Assembly (NCBI GenBank): GCA_946811695.1
Contig: OX328124.1
Location: 61,812,704 to 61,876,703, forward strand
DNA: 64,000 bases
Direction: 5' to 3'
From: Gonocerus acuteangulatus
Lineage: Eukaryota > Arthropoda > Insecta > Hemiptera > Coreidae
This document shows, one piece after another, positions 1 through 11,487 of the stretch (its first letter is position 1; each line of letters opens with the position of its first letter). The notes under the pieces are model-generated. The model was not told where the DNA came from and ran no database searches. It saw only the letters and a list, made by a program, of their open reading frames with translations. Made by a program: the position numbers and the translations under genes.

Positions 1-1738
1 ATTTATTAATCTTCGGAAGATAGTTAAATCTGAAATCCATATAGCTTCAATGTGTATAGTGTAATTCATATTGGGGGCTTAACATTATACCTCATTTCGA
101 AGGCACGTGTCTACTGACTCAACTAAGTACGTTTTTTATTGAAATGTTAACTCATCCTATCTACTAGGATTCAAAAATAATCCCTGTCAAAATGTATATA
201 CCAGTATATGCGTGTCTCCATATCGGCCATTTTGGGTACTACCTTCAAATTGACATTAAACATTCCCATAATAAACAATTGTATGTTTTCTATTCACGTC
301 AGAACGTACTGTATGATGAACCCATGGAGTGCTTAAGTTATTTTTATGCAACGGAACACGGTAGACGTTTCGCCCAAATAATGGAAAAGATGATTTGCGA
401 ATATAAGCAAAACCGGTTCATTAAGAATAGATTAAATATGAATGGTTTCAGAAGAGAATGACATAATATTTTATTTTTGTAATAGGAGTTGCGACAATTT
501 CAAACGTGCAAAATGGAAGAGTTATTCAAAAAGTAAAAATACATCATTTCAGAGAAGCTAGAATTAAGGAGTTCTGTATCTGGAATATTACTTTCGGCTG
601 GATGTGCTGCCAACTAATGACGTTTCAAACTTCTTCTCAAAGTTAATCTGAAAACCGCAGTCGTAACCACTTAAGTTTATTCCTCTTTCTCAGGGTACAA
701 CTTTCAACCGACTTATAATTTCTTTTCATTGCTTGTTATTTCCGTCTTTGTCTCCACAATCTTTACCTTCAATATAAAGCTTAATTTTCAAAAATTATTT
801 CGCGAAACAGCAAAGCTCTTTGGGCCAAAGGAACGACCAATAAATGGAAAACTGTCTTTTAATCTTACTTCTTTGAATATATTTTCCAAATGTTCAAAAC
901 TTTATATTATTACTTACTTGCTATTATTGTGAGCTTCCAGTAAAGAGAAAATGTAATTAACCCTCTGAAAACTAATGTATTTTTTTTTTAAATTGTATGT
1001 GTTGATAAATTGATTCATGTCATATCTTTGCTATATCCAGCTATGCTTAATTCTGTATTTTGATTTTTTTTTCGTTGTTGATTAGGGGCGTCAGTGATAG
1101 AATTATACGCTTTTCGCCTAAGAACGAAGCGCTCAATCAACTAAATAAATAAAATATTTTAATCGGTTATCGGTCTAATTTCGTAATGTTTTCGAGGAAC
1201 ATACAACTTTTATACAGTTGTTGTATTTCAAATTTAGAGTGGTGCTAGATATTGCAGGGATGTAAATAAGTAGGTCAATTCATATGGGAGCAATAATCCA
1301 GGGCGTTAGGTGCATGTGTGTTTGGTGGGCAGTATCGGTCCAGGATTAATTGCCGTTTCGTCCCATGGGGGTGTTAACATTCCACCGCTGGCGACAAATT
1401 GGAGGCATGTTTTTCATCCGCTCGGTTGTCTCCCTGTAGGGTGAGCAACAACTATCTCACTACAACAAAAAATAAATAAAAAACAATGGCCAAAACGCCT
1501 CTGTCTTTCTAGGCCCCTCTTAAAATGACAAAAAAGTTTAAAACAAAGGTCGATATTGACAAGGGAGAAGAAAGAATTTACAGCGGGCTAGAAAAATGAA
1601 AGACATATAGCCTTGAATATTAAATTTACAGTATTTTTTTAAAGCAATGACTCTTTACAAGTCTGTCTTTTCATTTGGCGTCCTGCGGTTGCGCGCGAAG
1701 GTTTTTAATAACATTCTTTTGAAACCTTTCTTGAAATC
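1..1738. other. AT-rich sequence, no gene recognised
   Basis: I see no recognisable coding region or mobile-element signature here. Reading frames are short and interrupted. The stretch near 1,230-1,450 is less AT-rich than its surroundings and could be unrecognised conserved or repeat sequence, but I cannot assign it. Confidence 0.5.
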
Positions 1739-1770
1739 AGCATCGATTCTACCTACTAGGCAACAAAAAA

Positions 1771-1831
<61 letters not shown>

Positions 1832-1915
1832 ACACGATAGCGGCCACAATGTTTGTTTTATCGAAAAGTAGCTTTCCCATATACAAACTTTTGGACTAGT
1901 TTTTTTAACCAGAGC
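1739..1915 (+). repeat. Interspersed repeat copy with internal (TA)n
   Basis: A (TA)n run at 1,773-1,827 is followed at about 1,829 by AACACGATAGCGGCCACAAT and then TTTGTTTTATCG. Nearly the same words follow the microsatellites at 3,258 and 21,780. The text before the run (CGATTCTACCTACTAGGCAA) resembles CGATCCTACCTAGTAGAAAA at 3,120. So the microsatellite is part of a dispersed element and not random simple sequence. Long frames in both strands here simply read through the TA run. Confidence 0.7.
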
Positions 1916-2120
1916 ATTAGCCATCTTTTAGAAAGTGGGTTTGACACTGGGGACAAAGGAATAATATGCTGAAGGTATTCAATATTGCTGAGTACTAAAC
2001 CTTGCATTTATTCAACGTTGTAATGCTAGTTGGCTTTAATCAGTAGTACTTGTCCCTGGAACTCACCATATTTTCAGTAGTCCGGGAATAGTTGTCATTC
2101 GGTTGAGAAGAAAAATCAGA
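1916..2120. other. AT-rich spacer
   Basis: Nothing recognisable. Confidence 0.4.
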
Positions 2121-2345
2121 TTTTCGTAAGAATCTATATTTAGATCGTTTCGGAATACTCTTTGACACTCCTCTTCAGCTAGGAATGCCTAGGAAATCGA
2201 GTAAGACCAGAGTCTGGGGATGGTGGAAGACAATGGCCAGTTAAACTGTTATCCTTTGGTCTTCCTTCATCCCCTAGGCGTTCGTTGCTGAAGAAAGCTG
2301 CCAAAGAGCACTGCGAAACGTTTTCAATTTAGATTTTTACGAAAA
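2121..2345. repeat. Foldback repeat (hairpin family F1), copy 1
   Basis: The left end TTTTCGTAAGAATCTATATT returns in inverted form at the right end (AATTTAGATTTTTACGAAAA, ending near 2,345). Inner arms also pair imperfectly: CGTTTCGGAATACTCTTTG with CAAAGAGCACTGCGAAACG, and CTCTTCAGC..GCCTAGG with CCTAGGCGTTCGTTGCTGAAGA. The same arm words occur at 26,777-26,944 and, as one arm only, at 4,052-4,142. It is a dispersed foldback element with no coding capacity. Confidence 0.7.
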
Positions 2346-3110
2346 ACAAAATTAATGTTGTTCATAGTTGAACGCCAATTATGGCCTAACTGTTAGCATC
2401 TCAACATCTTTTCGAGCCTTCCAAAAAATTACTTTTTACAAACTTTTATTGACATGTTTTTCTTTCTCAAATAGTTATAAAAACACTAAATGTGTAAATA
2501 TATTTAAATCGATTTATTTTTCTATTGTGTTTTTCTGAAGAATATATCGATCCCTAAAGAAAAAATGTTCTTTTTCTCAGCTTCTGTTGTCTTGAAGCTG
2601 TGAAAAGGAAAAAAAAACGCCTTCTCTCCTATAAGAGTGAAGGGAAACTGAAGAAAGAAGGACAAGACTCCGAGTAGAGAAAGAAAGGGCCGGTATGTTT
2701 CCTTAGGATGGCTCCTTCTTCAGAAGGTCTGGATTTAGGGGATGCTGCAGCTGACAGCCCTGTCTCCTACCTATCTCTACCACCCTCCTTCTACCTTTCT
2801 GGGCACTCTTCATCAGTCCTTCATACCTAGTACTGCACTACTACCTTATTATAAGCAGTAAACAGTTCACTGAGGAAACGAACAGTTATCTACTTTACAA
2901 TTTTAGAGCTTTCATACGGAAATTACCCTCGTTAAAATTTATAGATGAAAATGAAAGCAGTGTATTCATATATGTTTCACATTACATAGTGGAGGATACG
3001 ATGTCTTAATTCAGGAAAATAGTAATACGTATCCATTTTAGCACTTTCCTTCGAAGGAAAGTAGCTATTGAGGTTGGCCTCATGGCGGAATTTTTGAAAA
3101 ATTTCTTCAA
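2346..3110. other. Non-coding, GC-richer patch near 2,630-2,830
   Basis: No gene recognised. The purine-rich then pyrimidine-rich patch at about 2,630-2,830 resembles in composition the patch at 14,650-14,870, but I could not align them and do not assign either. Confidence 0.35.
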
Positions 3111-3154
3111 ATCTTTATCGATCCTACCTAGTAGAAAATGATCCCCGTTAAAAT

Positions 3155-3155
3155 T

Positions 3156-3237
<82 letters not shown>

Positions 3238-3247
3238 TATATATATC
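3155..3247. repeat. (TC)n followed by (TA)n microsatellite
   Basis: (TC)n at 3,155-3,180 runs directly into (AT)n at about 3,181-3,247. It lies at the left edge of the tandem repeat described next, at the position where other copies of the family also carry microsatellites. Confidence 0.9.
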
Positions 3248-3660
3248 TGTGTCTGTTAACACGATAGCGGCTAGAGTTTTTGTTTTTTCGTCACAAAACT
3301 TGGTATATAGCATTCAATTAGCAAACGATTGAACGAGTTCGTTAACCACCAAAGTCGGTTCATTAGAAGGGGGGGTTTAATCCGGACCCACAATACCAAT
3401 TCGCCATTACCAGCCGCGATTTTTGGTATATTCGACGAAACTCGGTATTCGTAATGGTAATCCACAGGTAAATATGTGTTGTAAAAATAAACTAAATTGG
3501 TTCATTAGAAGGGGTGGTTTACTCCGGACCTAAATTCCTAATATACTCATACCAGTCGTAATTTCTGCTGTATTGTAACGAAACGCGGTATACGTCGTGG
3601 GTAACTCAAGAGAAAGAAGTGTTGCAAAAATGAGCTGAATCGGCCAATCGGAAAGCGAGG
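3215..3660 (+). repeat. Degenerate tandem repeat, ~142-bp period
   Basis: GGTTCATTAGAAGGGG begins at 3,357 and again at 3,499, and a weaker third phase begins at 3,642 (GGCCAATCGGAAAGCGAGGG), giving a 142-143 bp period. The unit contains a segment like GATTTTTGGTATATTCGACG followed by AAACTCGGTATTCG. An earlier phase aligns with the AACACGATAGCGG...ACTTGGTATATAG segment just after the microsatellite. A microsatellite beside ~150-bp internal tandem repeats is the architecture reported for Helentron-associated (HINE-TR/DINE-like) elements. I did not find the terminal hairpin that would confirm this. Confidence 0.65.
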
Positions 3661-4051
3661 GTTTAATTTGTAATATATTTCAATAGAAAAGCCCGCCAGA
3701 TGTAGGTTCACAAAGCCGCCGCAAGGAGCGCTTTCTACCACTACAGTGACTGTATCCTGTTCCTGCGTTAGATAAAAATACGATAATATGAGGTTTTTAC
3801 GTAGTGTAATAGGTAACATGTGTAAACATAACTCTGGAAGCAAATTAATAATTGATCAGTTACTCATTACAAATTTAAAAGAGAACTATTCATGTTTTTA
3901 TTTTATTTATGTAGGATATTTTAAGCAAATTGTTCTGGAAAGCAGTCTACACTACCCAAATTCTGAGGAAAGTGCTTAGTTATGCAGCTCCTGCGTGACG
4001 GACTTTTAATTAGTTAAGAAGTCAGGGTGTACTTGGGATTCGGGTATGAAC
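3661..4051. other. AT-rich spacer
   Basis: No feature recognised; overlapping short frames are treated as chance. Confidence 0.4.
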
Positions 4052-4142
4052 AAAAATCACATGTTCGTAAAACTCTATGTTTAAAACGTTTTGGCATGTT
4101 CTTTGGCAGTCTTTGTAATCACTGAATGCCTAGGGGATGGAG
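4052..4142 (+). repeat. Half copy of foldback family F1
   Basis: This contains ATGTTCGTAAAACTCTATG, TTTAAAACGTTTTGGCATG, TTCTTTGGCAGTC and CTGAATGCCTAGGGGATGG, in the order of the left arm of the 2,121-2,345 copy. No matching right arm follows, so it is a half element. Confidence 0.55.
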
Positions 4143-5059
4143 AAAGATCAAATATTGCTGTTAAGTCACCATTGTGAATATTTAGGAGGCCTAAAAGGAA
4201 AATTATTATAAGATGGTGACCCTATTTTTCACTATATATTTAATGTCTATACGTGGTCTTGCCTGCGGAAGGTTCTCGAAGTTGAAGGCTGTAATGCTCT
4301 ATTATTTTAAGATGTAGATGAGAAACGTGTAGAGCAAAATAAAGGAATAGTGTGTAAAAAGAAAAGTGTGTAGTTTACGAAATTAACTTCTGCCTCATTG
4401 AGTACAGAGAAAAATTATTTATAAAGAATGACAATATACATTATTATATGTTGTGGTTTACTCACGAACAAAATTAATATTTAAGTCAACTGTTAATCAT
4501 AAATATGAAATCGAAAAACTATTTATGTTTATTTTGCTCTACAGGAATGGTACAGAATTACTAACCACCTGAAGAACTTTCTTAGATATGCAGCGTGACG
4601 GACTTTTTTCCTCCAAGTAATTAACAAAGTTGGTGTACAGTAGGACTTCATGACCGCAATACTCTCCTAGATTAAGCCTCAGAACCAATGCAAATAGACT
4701 GTTTAAAAAAGGGCTTTCTGAGTTTGTTTTAAACATTCAATAAATTAAATAGATTTATTTTCTCTGTACAATACCTAGGATGATATGTGTTCTCAGTGCC
4801 TGAATTTTCAAATGTAAATTTCTTTAAAAATTGAACTGCGCCTGCTAGTATTGGTCTCGGAATCTCTTATCCACTAGCGTGCTCCGCGAATTATCTACGT
4901 TACTGTGCTTTATACAACAGCATGGCAAGTAAATTCATCTAGTGGAAGTAATAATTCAGAATGAATTTACTGCGTCATATTTATCTGAAGCAAAACAATG
5001 TTATTCACAGATTAGGTAGCCCTACTGGGATTTAAATTTATACAACCCTTATATTGGCT
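4143..5059. other. AT-rich spacer
   Basis: No recognisable gene, RNA or repeat. Confidence 0.4.
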
Positions 5060-5200
5060 CGCTCCTTGGCCTAGTGGCTAGTACGCTTGATTTTCATGTG
5101 GAAGATGTGCGTCCCAGTTCCGCCTGTGGCAGGTTGAAATATTCCTACGACTTGCTGAAAAAATTTCTTGCTTCACCATGGATGTCTAGGACGGGTGGCA
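5060..5200 (+). repeat. tRNA-derived SINE, family S3 (copy 1)
   Basis: A pol III-type head is visible. The A-box-like TGGCCTAGTGGCTAGTACGC is at 5,067-5,086, and a decayed B box (CCCAGTTCCGCC) is at about 5,113-5,124. The body has CACCATGGATGTCTAGGACG, which recurs with small changes in the reverse-strand copy at 41,770-41,912. A functional tRNA gene is unlikely: the B box is degenerate, the cloverleaf does not close, and a non-tRNA body follows. Confidence 0.6.
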
Positions 5201-7556
5201 ACCTAAAGACAGCCCGGCGGTCATAGCCAAAAGTCAATACGCCATAATGAAATACTATTCAGCCACTAATAAATGACCGATATACACTATTTGTGACGAA
5301 ATCATGACGAAATGTCTCTAGTTTTTAGAAAAGTTAACTTGCCGGGCTTTGTCTTGATCCCAGAATCTCCCGTTGAACACTCACAACGGGTGCGTTGTCC
5401 GTAGGTACACTTTGAGTAGTTTTAGTGGCAGTAGGTATTATGTAATGCACTAACAGGTAAAGATTGTGAAACCGAATTACACAGGTCTTCAATGAATATG
5501 AAATGAAGGATATTCTAGAGAAATTGCCAGCCGTTGATATTGAAATGTGGTGCGTGCAGTTCCTCTGTGTTTATGATACTGTCCCCTAAGGAGCAGCGTT
5601 TTTTTTTTTACCTCGCATGAGTAAGCCAAATTGAAATCCTGCAGACATACATTTTTGTTAAAATTGGTAATGCTGGAAAAACAAGTCGCGTATCAGGAAA
5701 AATGAAGGAATGATCAGGACATGGATTAAAACACAACACCAATTTAAGTAAATAATTAGGTTCTGATTTGAGCTTAAAGCAGAGTAACTCTTTCAGACAA
5801 AGACTCATAATTCTAAAGTTATGTTCTGACCATAAAATGCGAAACAAAGAAATGTAGTGGCACGTAATTATTAGGAAGGGAATCATTATCAAGAATTATC
5901 ATAAATTGTAGAAGCTGCCCAAAACAGATAAATATAAAACATATATAAATAGGTAAATTGTAGAATATATTCTCTTCATTTCTGATGAATTAAATATCTA
6001 AACGTCTTTATAGGTGTTTAAAAGGGTGTTAAATGTGTAGAGTGGTTTGGAGAAATCCTTAATTGACTAAAAGGAAATCCCGAAGGATATGTGGTTTGGG
6101 ATTGTCTTTCCCAAGGGACGCGGGACCATTACCCTGCAAGCAAACTGTCTGCTTGTCGTTTCCTCTTACTCTTAGTGCTAGTCTCCGCTCTTTTTAGTTG
6201 TCAATACACTCCAACCACTTGTCTAGAGCTTAACATTCCAAAGTGAATGCAGGATTTAACAATATTGTACTACTTTTTAGTTTTTTACATAAACTAGCAA
6301 AAGAGTCTCGTTTAATTCCAGAGTCCATGTTACTTAATGTTTTAAGGTGTTCTGGATATAACCGTTTCGTTGCTATGGTACCGGAAAAACATTCCGCTGG
6401 CAGCCTAAGGATTTCCTTTGAGCTATCCTCACGCATGCGGAAGAATGTCCTGCGAAATTTCGATTATCACCACAAAGATAAGGATATATGCCTAATATCT
6501 TAAAACATTAAGAAAACCATTCTTGGTTGTTATCAAAAGAGATACAAGCACCCCCCGGTAAGGGAAAGAAAGAAGATTTATTTAATATCTTAGATATTAA
6601 TTTCTCTTTAAAATAGGAAGTCAAATATCATTAAATAAGTATAAACGACTAATAAGCAGATTGATGTACAGTTTTATGAACACCAAAATAACTCCAACCT
6701 TTTATGAAACTAGAATTGTTAATACGAATGACTTATTCTGAATAAACAATAAATTAAGATGAAAATATTATGAATTGTGATTTTTAAAATAACTTAGTCG
6801 TAATGAAATTGCAAAGCATTAAAATAATCAGTTAGTATTGTAATGATGACAACAATCTACTAGGAGTATAGAAGCTCCCAACATCTGTGATATAGAAGAT
6901 GTCATTGTGCTTTACTTTATAGGAAATTAAAAACAAAAAGTCTGTCGTAAATGTTCTAAAAGTGAAACTTGTTACCGATTTTACTTGGCCAGAATTTTGA
7001 GGTTTTAATATTTTGTATGTTTGTACTTTATCTAAAAACTTTATGGAACTGCCAGTCAAAATATAAGAAAAGTATTTTTACTATAAAAATGTACTAAAAT
7101 ATATAATATCACTTCGAAAGCATTAAAACATATATACTGGGTAGATGACCAGAATAAATACATTTTATAAAGCCAGTTTTCTTATTTTACTGAATTACGT
7201 AGTAATTGAAATTTTTAGTTATACAATGGGAATATATTTTAGACACAGATAATCTCATTTGTGAATTTGCGACTTGATATGATTTGGAGTTTTGTATATT
7301 TCAAAAAAACATCAGGGTCATTCAGGAGGATAAATAGCAGTGAGACATTTGAATACCCCTATAAAAAATAATCAGTTTTTGGATTTGGGAAATCTTTACT
7401 TAGTCCCTTATTGGACTATATAAAAATTATGTTATTAAAAATCTTGAAAAAAATCTGACCAAAAAGTGAATTATCAAAAGTGATCCAGCTGTAGACAAAT
7501 CTGAGTGTACAAATAGTAGGCCATTTTTTAAATTTCTTAAATGTTTTTCGATATTA
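5201..7556. other. AT-rich intergenic-like sequence
   Basis: More than 2 kb in which I recognise no gene or element. Short overlapping frames (for example around 6,240-6,500) show no family motif and overlap on both strands, as expected by chance. A GC-richer patch at about 6,050-6,200 is unassigned. Confidence 0.4.
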
Positions 7557-7919
7557 TTAACCCTTTCGAGCCTGAAGCATCGTGTGGCCTTGAAGGCCAG
7601 GCGGACGGACCACCCCTCGCCTCCTTCAACCCCCTGGACTGGATTGTTTTACAGTCTCGCCGCGCTACCCTCGCGCTGTCCTCTGCCTTTCATTAGATGC
7701 TCTGACAATGCTATTTCTTAAATTAACTGATTTCCAGCACTATTTTTCTTCTGAGATTTGAACCAGTGGGTGAACGTTTTTTTTGTTTAACAGAAGCAAG
7801 CAGTAATTAAAACACAAACCATTTTTTTTACTAAAAAATTAAGTAGTTACGCGTGAATAATCTTTTTTTTTCTTTTTTTAAATACACAGTTAAACTATTC
7901 CTTGTAAACCGCGTTGAGC

Positions 7920-8180
7920 TAAAATCGTTCAGAATAATGAATAAATCTGTAATTTCATGCTGAAAAATGTTTCATTCATTATTAAGTCGTTCAATGAATA
8001 ACGTAATTTGTTTTGTTCATTATTGAATGAAAATGATTTATTGACTGAAAATTGTTACTGAATAAAAGTTTTTGATTCGAATGAAATAATTTTTTTGAAT
8101 GAAATTGTTTTATTTGACTGAAATTTATTTGTTAACTGCAAGTGATTTATTTCAACGATCCTTTCTAATAAAAATGACTA
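7920..8180. repeat. Low-complexity AATGAAA/TTATTGA-rich segment inside piggyBac
   Basis: Words such as TTCATTATT, TTCAATGAATA, ATTGAATGAAA and TTTATTGACTGAAA recur irregularly through this part of the element, where the transposase C-terminus would be expected. It looks like local slippage that replaced or eroded the coding end. No regular period is visible. Confidence 0.45.
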
Positions 8181-8250
8181 AATCAATAAACTTTTTCTTA
8201 ATTTTAATGAAAACTATTTATTCAAGACCTGTCCCATATGTTTGATGTAG

Positions 8251-9501
8251 TCAATTACGCTTTATAACTCGTTTCCCTGTTTTGTAATTCGTTTTCCCAG
8301 TGTCGAACATTTCAATTCTGTGAGCAGTCGATAACATGTAGACATCCTTCTTGTCCCTCCACTTCAATGGCAAAAGTTTCCTGTCCGAGGTCCTAAAGGT
8401 GCATTCGCCTGTTTTCAATTTTTCAGTGAGCTTTGGCATATTTTTCATTTTTGCTTTTACTGTGCCTGTAGCATTTGTGGGATGGTTTGAGAGCCAGAGG
8501 AAAAGATCTGGACTGGAGTACCAGTTATCAACATAGAGGTGGTGTCCTTTATTTACATATCTCTCTAGCAGTGTGCAAACCACGTTGTCTGTTTTCCCTA
8601 GACCATGATCTTTCAAATCAGTAGACAAACCAGTGTATATAATAAAATCTAGAATATATCCAGTTGCACAATCATATAGAACACAAATTTTTATTCCAAA
8701 ACGATTTCGTTTGGCTGGTAAATATTGTTTGAAAAAAAGCCTACCTTTCAAAAGTAATAAACTTTCATCGATACATAATTGCTTGTAAGGCCCAAAAGTA
8801 TCTTTAAATAAACGTCTTAGATGCTCGACAATGGGTCTAATTTTTACTAAATGGGCAGAAGTATTTGTCGGAATGTCTGTAAAATGGAGCATACTCAAGA
8901 TATCCTTGTACCGATCCCTGGAAAATAATTTTCCGAATACCGGCGTCTCAATTAATTTATTCTATGACCAGTAACCAGAAATCTTTCTTTTTTTTACAGC
9001 CGACATCAGCATTGTTGTTGCCAAGAAAAGATTCATTTCAGAATATTCAATCTAGGGAAACGGCCGGGAACGTTTCATTTTAGGGCACTCCTCTTCAAAA
9101 TTCTTTTTATAATAATTATTTGTTGCCACATAAATATTACTAATAAAATTGTGACTAAAAAATAATTTGAAAAAGCTATAAAAGCTTTCAATATTTATGT
9201 CTACATTTTTTATTCCGGCATTTTTATTATCAAAATCAAAAATCAATGGCTGGAGATTTTTATTTTGCCATTTCCAAGAATTTGCAATGTTACGTTTTTT
9301 TGTAATTATCGATTGAGCTGCTAAGTCATCTTCACACTCACTCGAAGAAATACAATTCTTTCCTAAAGATAACGCACCTGAGGTTCCTGGGACTTCGGGG
9401 TCTTCCATTAAATCGTCATCTGATGAAGAAGAACGCAATCCACCCGACTCGCCATCAGAAGCCATCAACATTTCAAAAATCTCTTTCTGGTTTAGAGCCA
9501 T
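8251..9501 (-). pseudogene. piggyBac transposase pseudogene
   Basis: One reading frame runs from the ATG at 9,501 down to 8,251, interrupted by TAG at 9,052-9,054 and TAG at 8,962-8,964, both in frame. The N-terminal part is acidic and serine-rich (GESGG, SSSSDDD), as in family N-termini. The later part carries DDE_Tnp_1_7 hallmarks: CIDESL with the first catalytic aspartate and LYVDNWYSS with the second. After the TGA at 8,251 a shifted frame shows DYIKHMGQ, the decayed remains of the family's third-aspartate region (normally followed by GVD..DQ). The third catalytic residue and the C-terminal cysteine-rich domain are not recognisable. Cut-and-paste transposition cannot be catalysed by this copy. 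Confidence 0.9.
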
Positions 9502-10420
9502 AACACAATTTCACTTAACTCAACACTAAATGACCACTCTAATTAGATGCAAACGCAAGACTGACTGAAAGAGGATTGCAAGGACTGGACTTGAGTCCGC
9601 GGCGCCCGTCTGGACGCTGCCAGCCCGACGCATCGCGACACACGCCTGTCTCGTCTCTCTGGGCATTTATTATAATTTCTTTACTGTTGTATTTTTTTCA
9701 GTTTTCCTATAACATAATTTTGAGCTAACACATAGGTGGTTTTATGTCTTCATAAAGAAGAACTACTTTATAGTAGTAGATTTAAAACAATTAATGAAGC
9801 GAAAACCTGCCACACACAATAAAATACTTCCATCAAGCTTAGTGTAACGAACTTATCCCAGCTTAAGATGGCAGCAATTCATTTAGGACCAGGATGTATT
9901 GATTTCATTCATTAAAAATAATATTATTGGTATTTTAAGTATTTCGCGTAATGTTGAAAAAAAAGAAAAAAAAAAGAGTTTGTTGGGTTTTCTTTAAATT
10001 TTTATTTCATTAATGATATTTCTCAATTAATGTTTTTTTGAATGTCCGCGCAATGCACTTAGAAATTGAATAAGATCAATTGCAAGTCGGAAAATCAGTT
10101 CATGATTATACAACAATTTCCTAAATGTTTAAACGAATAATAATAGTAATAGGTAATTTCTTCACCGTCTTAACATCCAACTACCACATGTCGTGTAATG
10201 ACAGGCACTCCAAAAACCACAAAGAAATCTATAAAACCTATAATTTAATCCATATAATTTCTGGTCAAAATTCCTAATTCTTAGTGCCAAGATCAACTCG
10301 AGCACATATTTTTCTCACGAATCTGTTTATTCTGAATCGAATGAGACCAACGACAATTCGATCGGATCAGTAGTTCAAAAGATATCGATTTTTCTTCCAC
10401 AGAGCGGCGAGTAACAGGCC

Positions 10421-10531
10421 GCTGTCACTAAAGTGGCCAACAGTCCTCGGAGCACGGCAAGCGGCTGTCACTAAAGTGGCCAACAGTCCACGGAGCACGC
10501 CTTTTTGCTGTCACTAAAGTGGCCATCAGTC
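10421..10531 (+). repeat. Three 43-bp-spaced subterminal repeats of the piggyBac element
   Basis: GCTGTCACTAAAGTGGCCAA plus CAGTC starts at 10,421 and 10,464, and with one change at 10,507, an exact 43-bp period. They lie just inside the 5' (transposase-promoter-side) TIR. Subterminal repeats in DNA transposons often bind transposase; that role is inferred here. No equivalent triplet is visible at the other end. Confidence 0.85.
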
Positions 10532-10544
10532 TCGAAAGGGTTAA

Positions 10545-11480
10545 TGATGAAATTTAGACGAACGCATGTTCACCGTCTGGGTGATCTTTTATTATTGTCA
10601 TAGTGATATCTAGTTCAATTTTCTATTTTTTGGCTTCATCTATAACTTGATTTGAAGGTATATTCTATTAGTACGTACATCAATTTTTTCCTAAAACTTA
10701 CTAATAAGAATAAACATTTCTTTAATATTTATTGTTCTAATAGATGGTTGCTCTTTAAAAAAATACATAAAACTTTATTTATTTTTTTTTTTTACTTCGT
10801 AAATATATGTTTAAAGAAAATAATTGTTCTATAGATTTAAGTAATTCTGGTTTTATAAGACGAATAATTTATATCATTTGGCCTTACTTTGACAAGGTCC
10901 TGAATGATGGTCGGACTAAACCCCGACGGAATGAAGACAAGGTGCTGGTGAAAGCACCGGATCTCCAAGAAGACATTAACGGGTTATCTGATTGCTGGAA
11001 GAGCCTGACGAGTTAGGGCCCAGGAGGATGAAAAAAACGGAAAGAAGAGAAAAAGAAGGTTTTCCCCGTTGAAAAATAGACGAACCTCCGCTGGAGATTT
11101 ATTCCGAGGTCCCAGGCCTGGGAGTTGGAGCACCTGGACCTCGACTTTTAATATCATAGAGGAGCTACTATCGATCTTAGCGGGCTTTCACCACAATTCG
11201 GTTGGAACGCGCTCATACCGACCCCGCGGGGGGGATTGGTCTAAAGAATGCTTCTTCAAGTATGCCAATTATATAAGGAGAACATTCGAGGCTTCTTCAA
11301 CAATTCAGAGCTTTGAATAAGAACATTTTTTATTATTTCTTGGCTTGTTTAAAGTGAGCAAATTGCCTTTCTTGCGAAGCTCAAGTAACAAATAAATAAA
11401 TAAATAAATATTATTTCTTCCGTGTTTTTCATTTCAAACATTCTGAAAAATAAGACTAGAATTCTTATAATTAGCCTTCG
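10545..11480. other. Unassigned; GC-rich block at 10,905-11,330 ending near (AAAT)n
   Basis: The first 350 bases are AT-rich with nothing recognised. From about 10,905 to 11,330 base composition changes to near-balanced, with segments such as GAACCTCCGCTGGAG and GACCCCGCGGGGGGG. This is followed by (AAAT)n at 11,391-11,412. A GC-rich body before a simple A-rich tail fits the 3' end of a retroelement or an old SINE, but no protein motif or pol III box is clear. Confidence 0.4.
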
Positions 11481-11487
11481 TTTCTTT

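Larger units (their letters stand above)
7557..10544 (-). mobile_element. Complete piggyBac-family transposon, inactive
   Basis: The element is bounded by TTAA on both sides (7,557-7,560 and 10,541-10,544), the piggyBac target site. The terminal inverted repeats CCCTTTCGAGCCTGA (from 7,561) and, inverted, CCCTTTCGAGACTGA (to 10,540) match at 14 of 15 positions, giving an element of 2,980 bp. The transposase lies on the minus strand and is broken by two in-frame stops and a C-terminal frameshift. The promoter-side end (near 9,560-9,660) is GC-rich compared with the flanks. Both ends are intact, so a transposase supplied elsewhere might still recognise it. Excision or present mobility cannot be judged from the sequence. 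Confidence 0.93.

Noticed and set aside
192..461. 89-codon frame near the left end
   Set aside because: No recognisable motif, no supporting context, and a length expected by chance in AT-rich DNA.
1647..1924. Long overlapping frames on both strands encoding tyrosine-isoleucine repeats (also near 3,138, 17,040, 18,697, 21,463, 27,699, 37,611, 40,131)
   Set aside because: They read through (TA)n, (TG)n or (CA)n microsatellites, which lack stops in some frames. There is no protein character outside the repeats.
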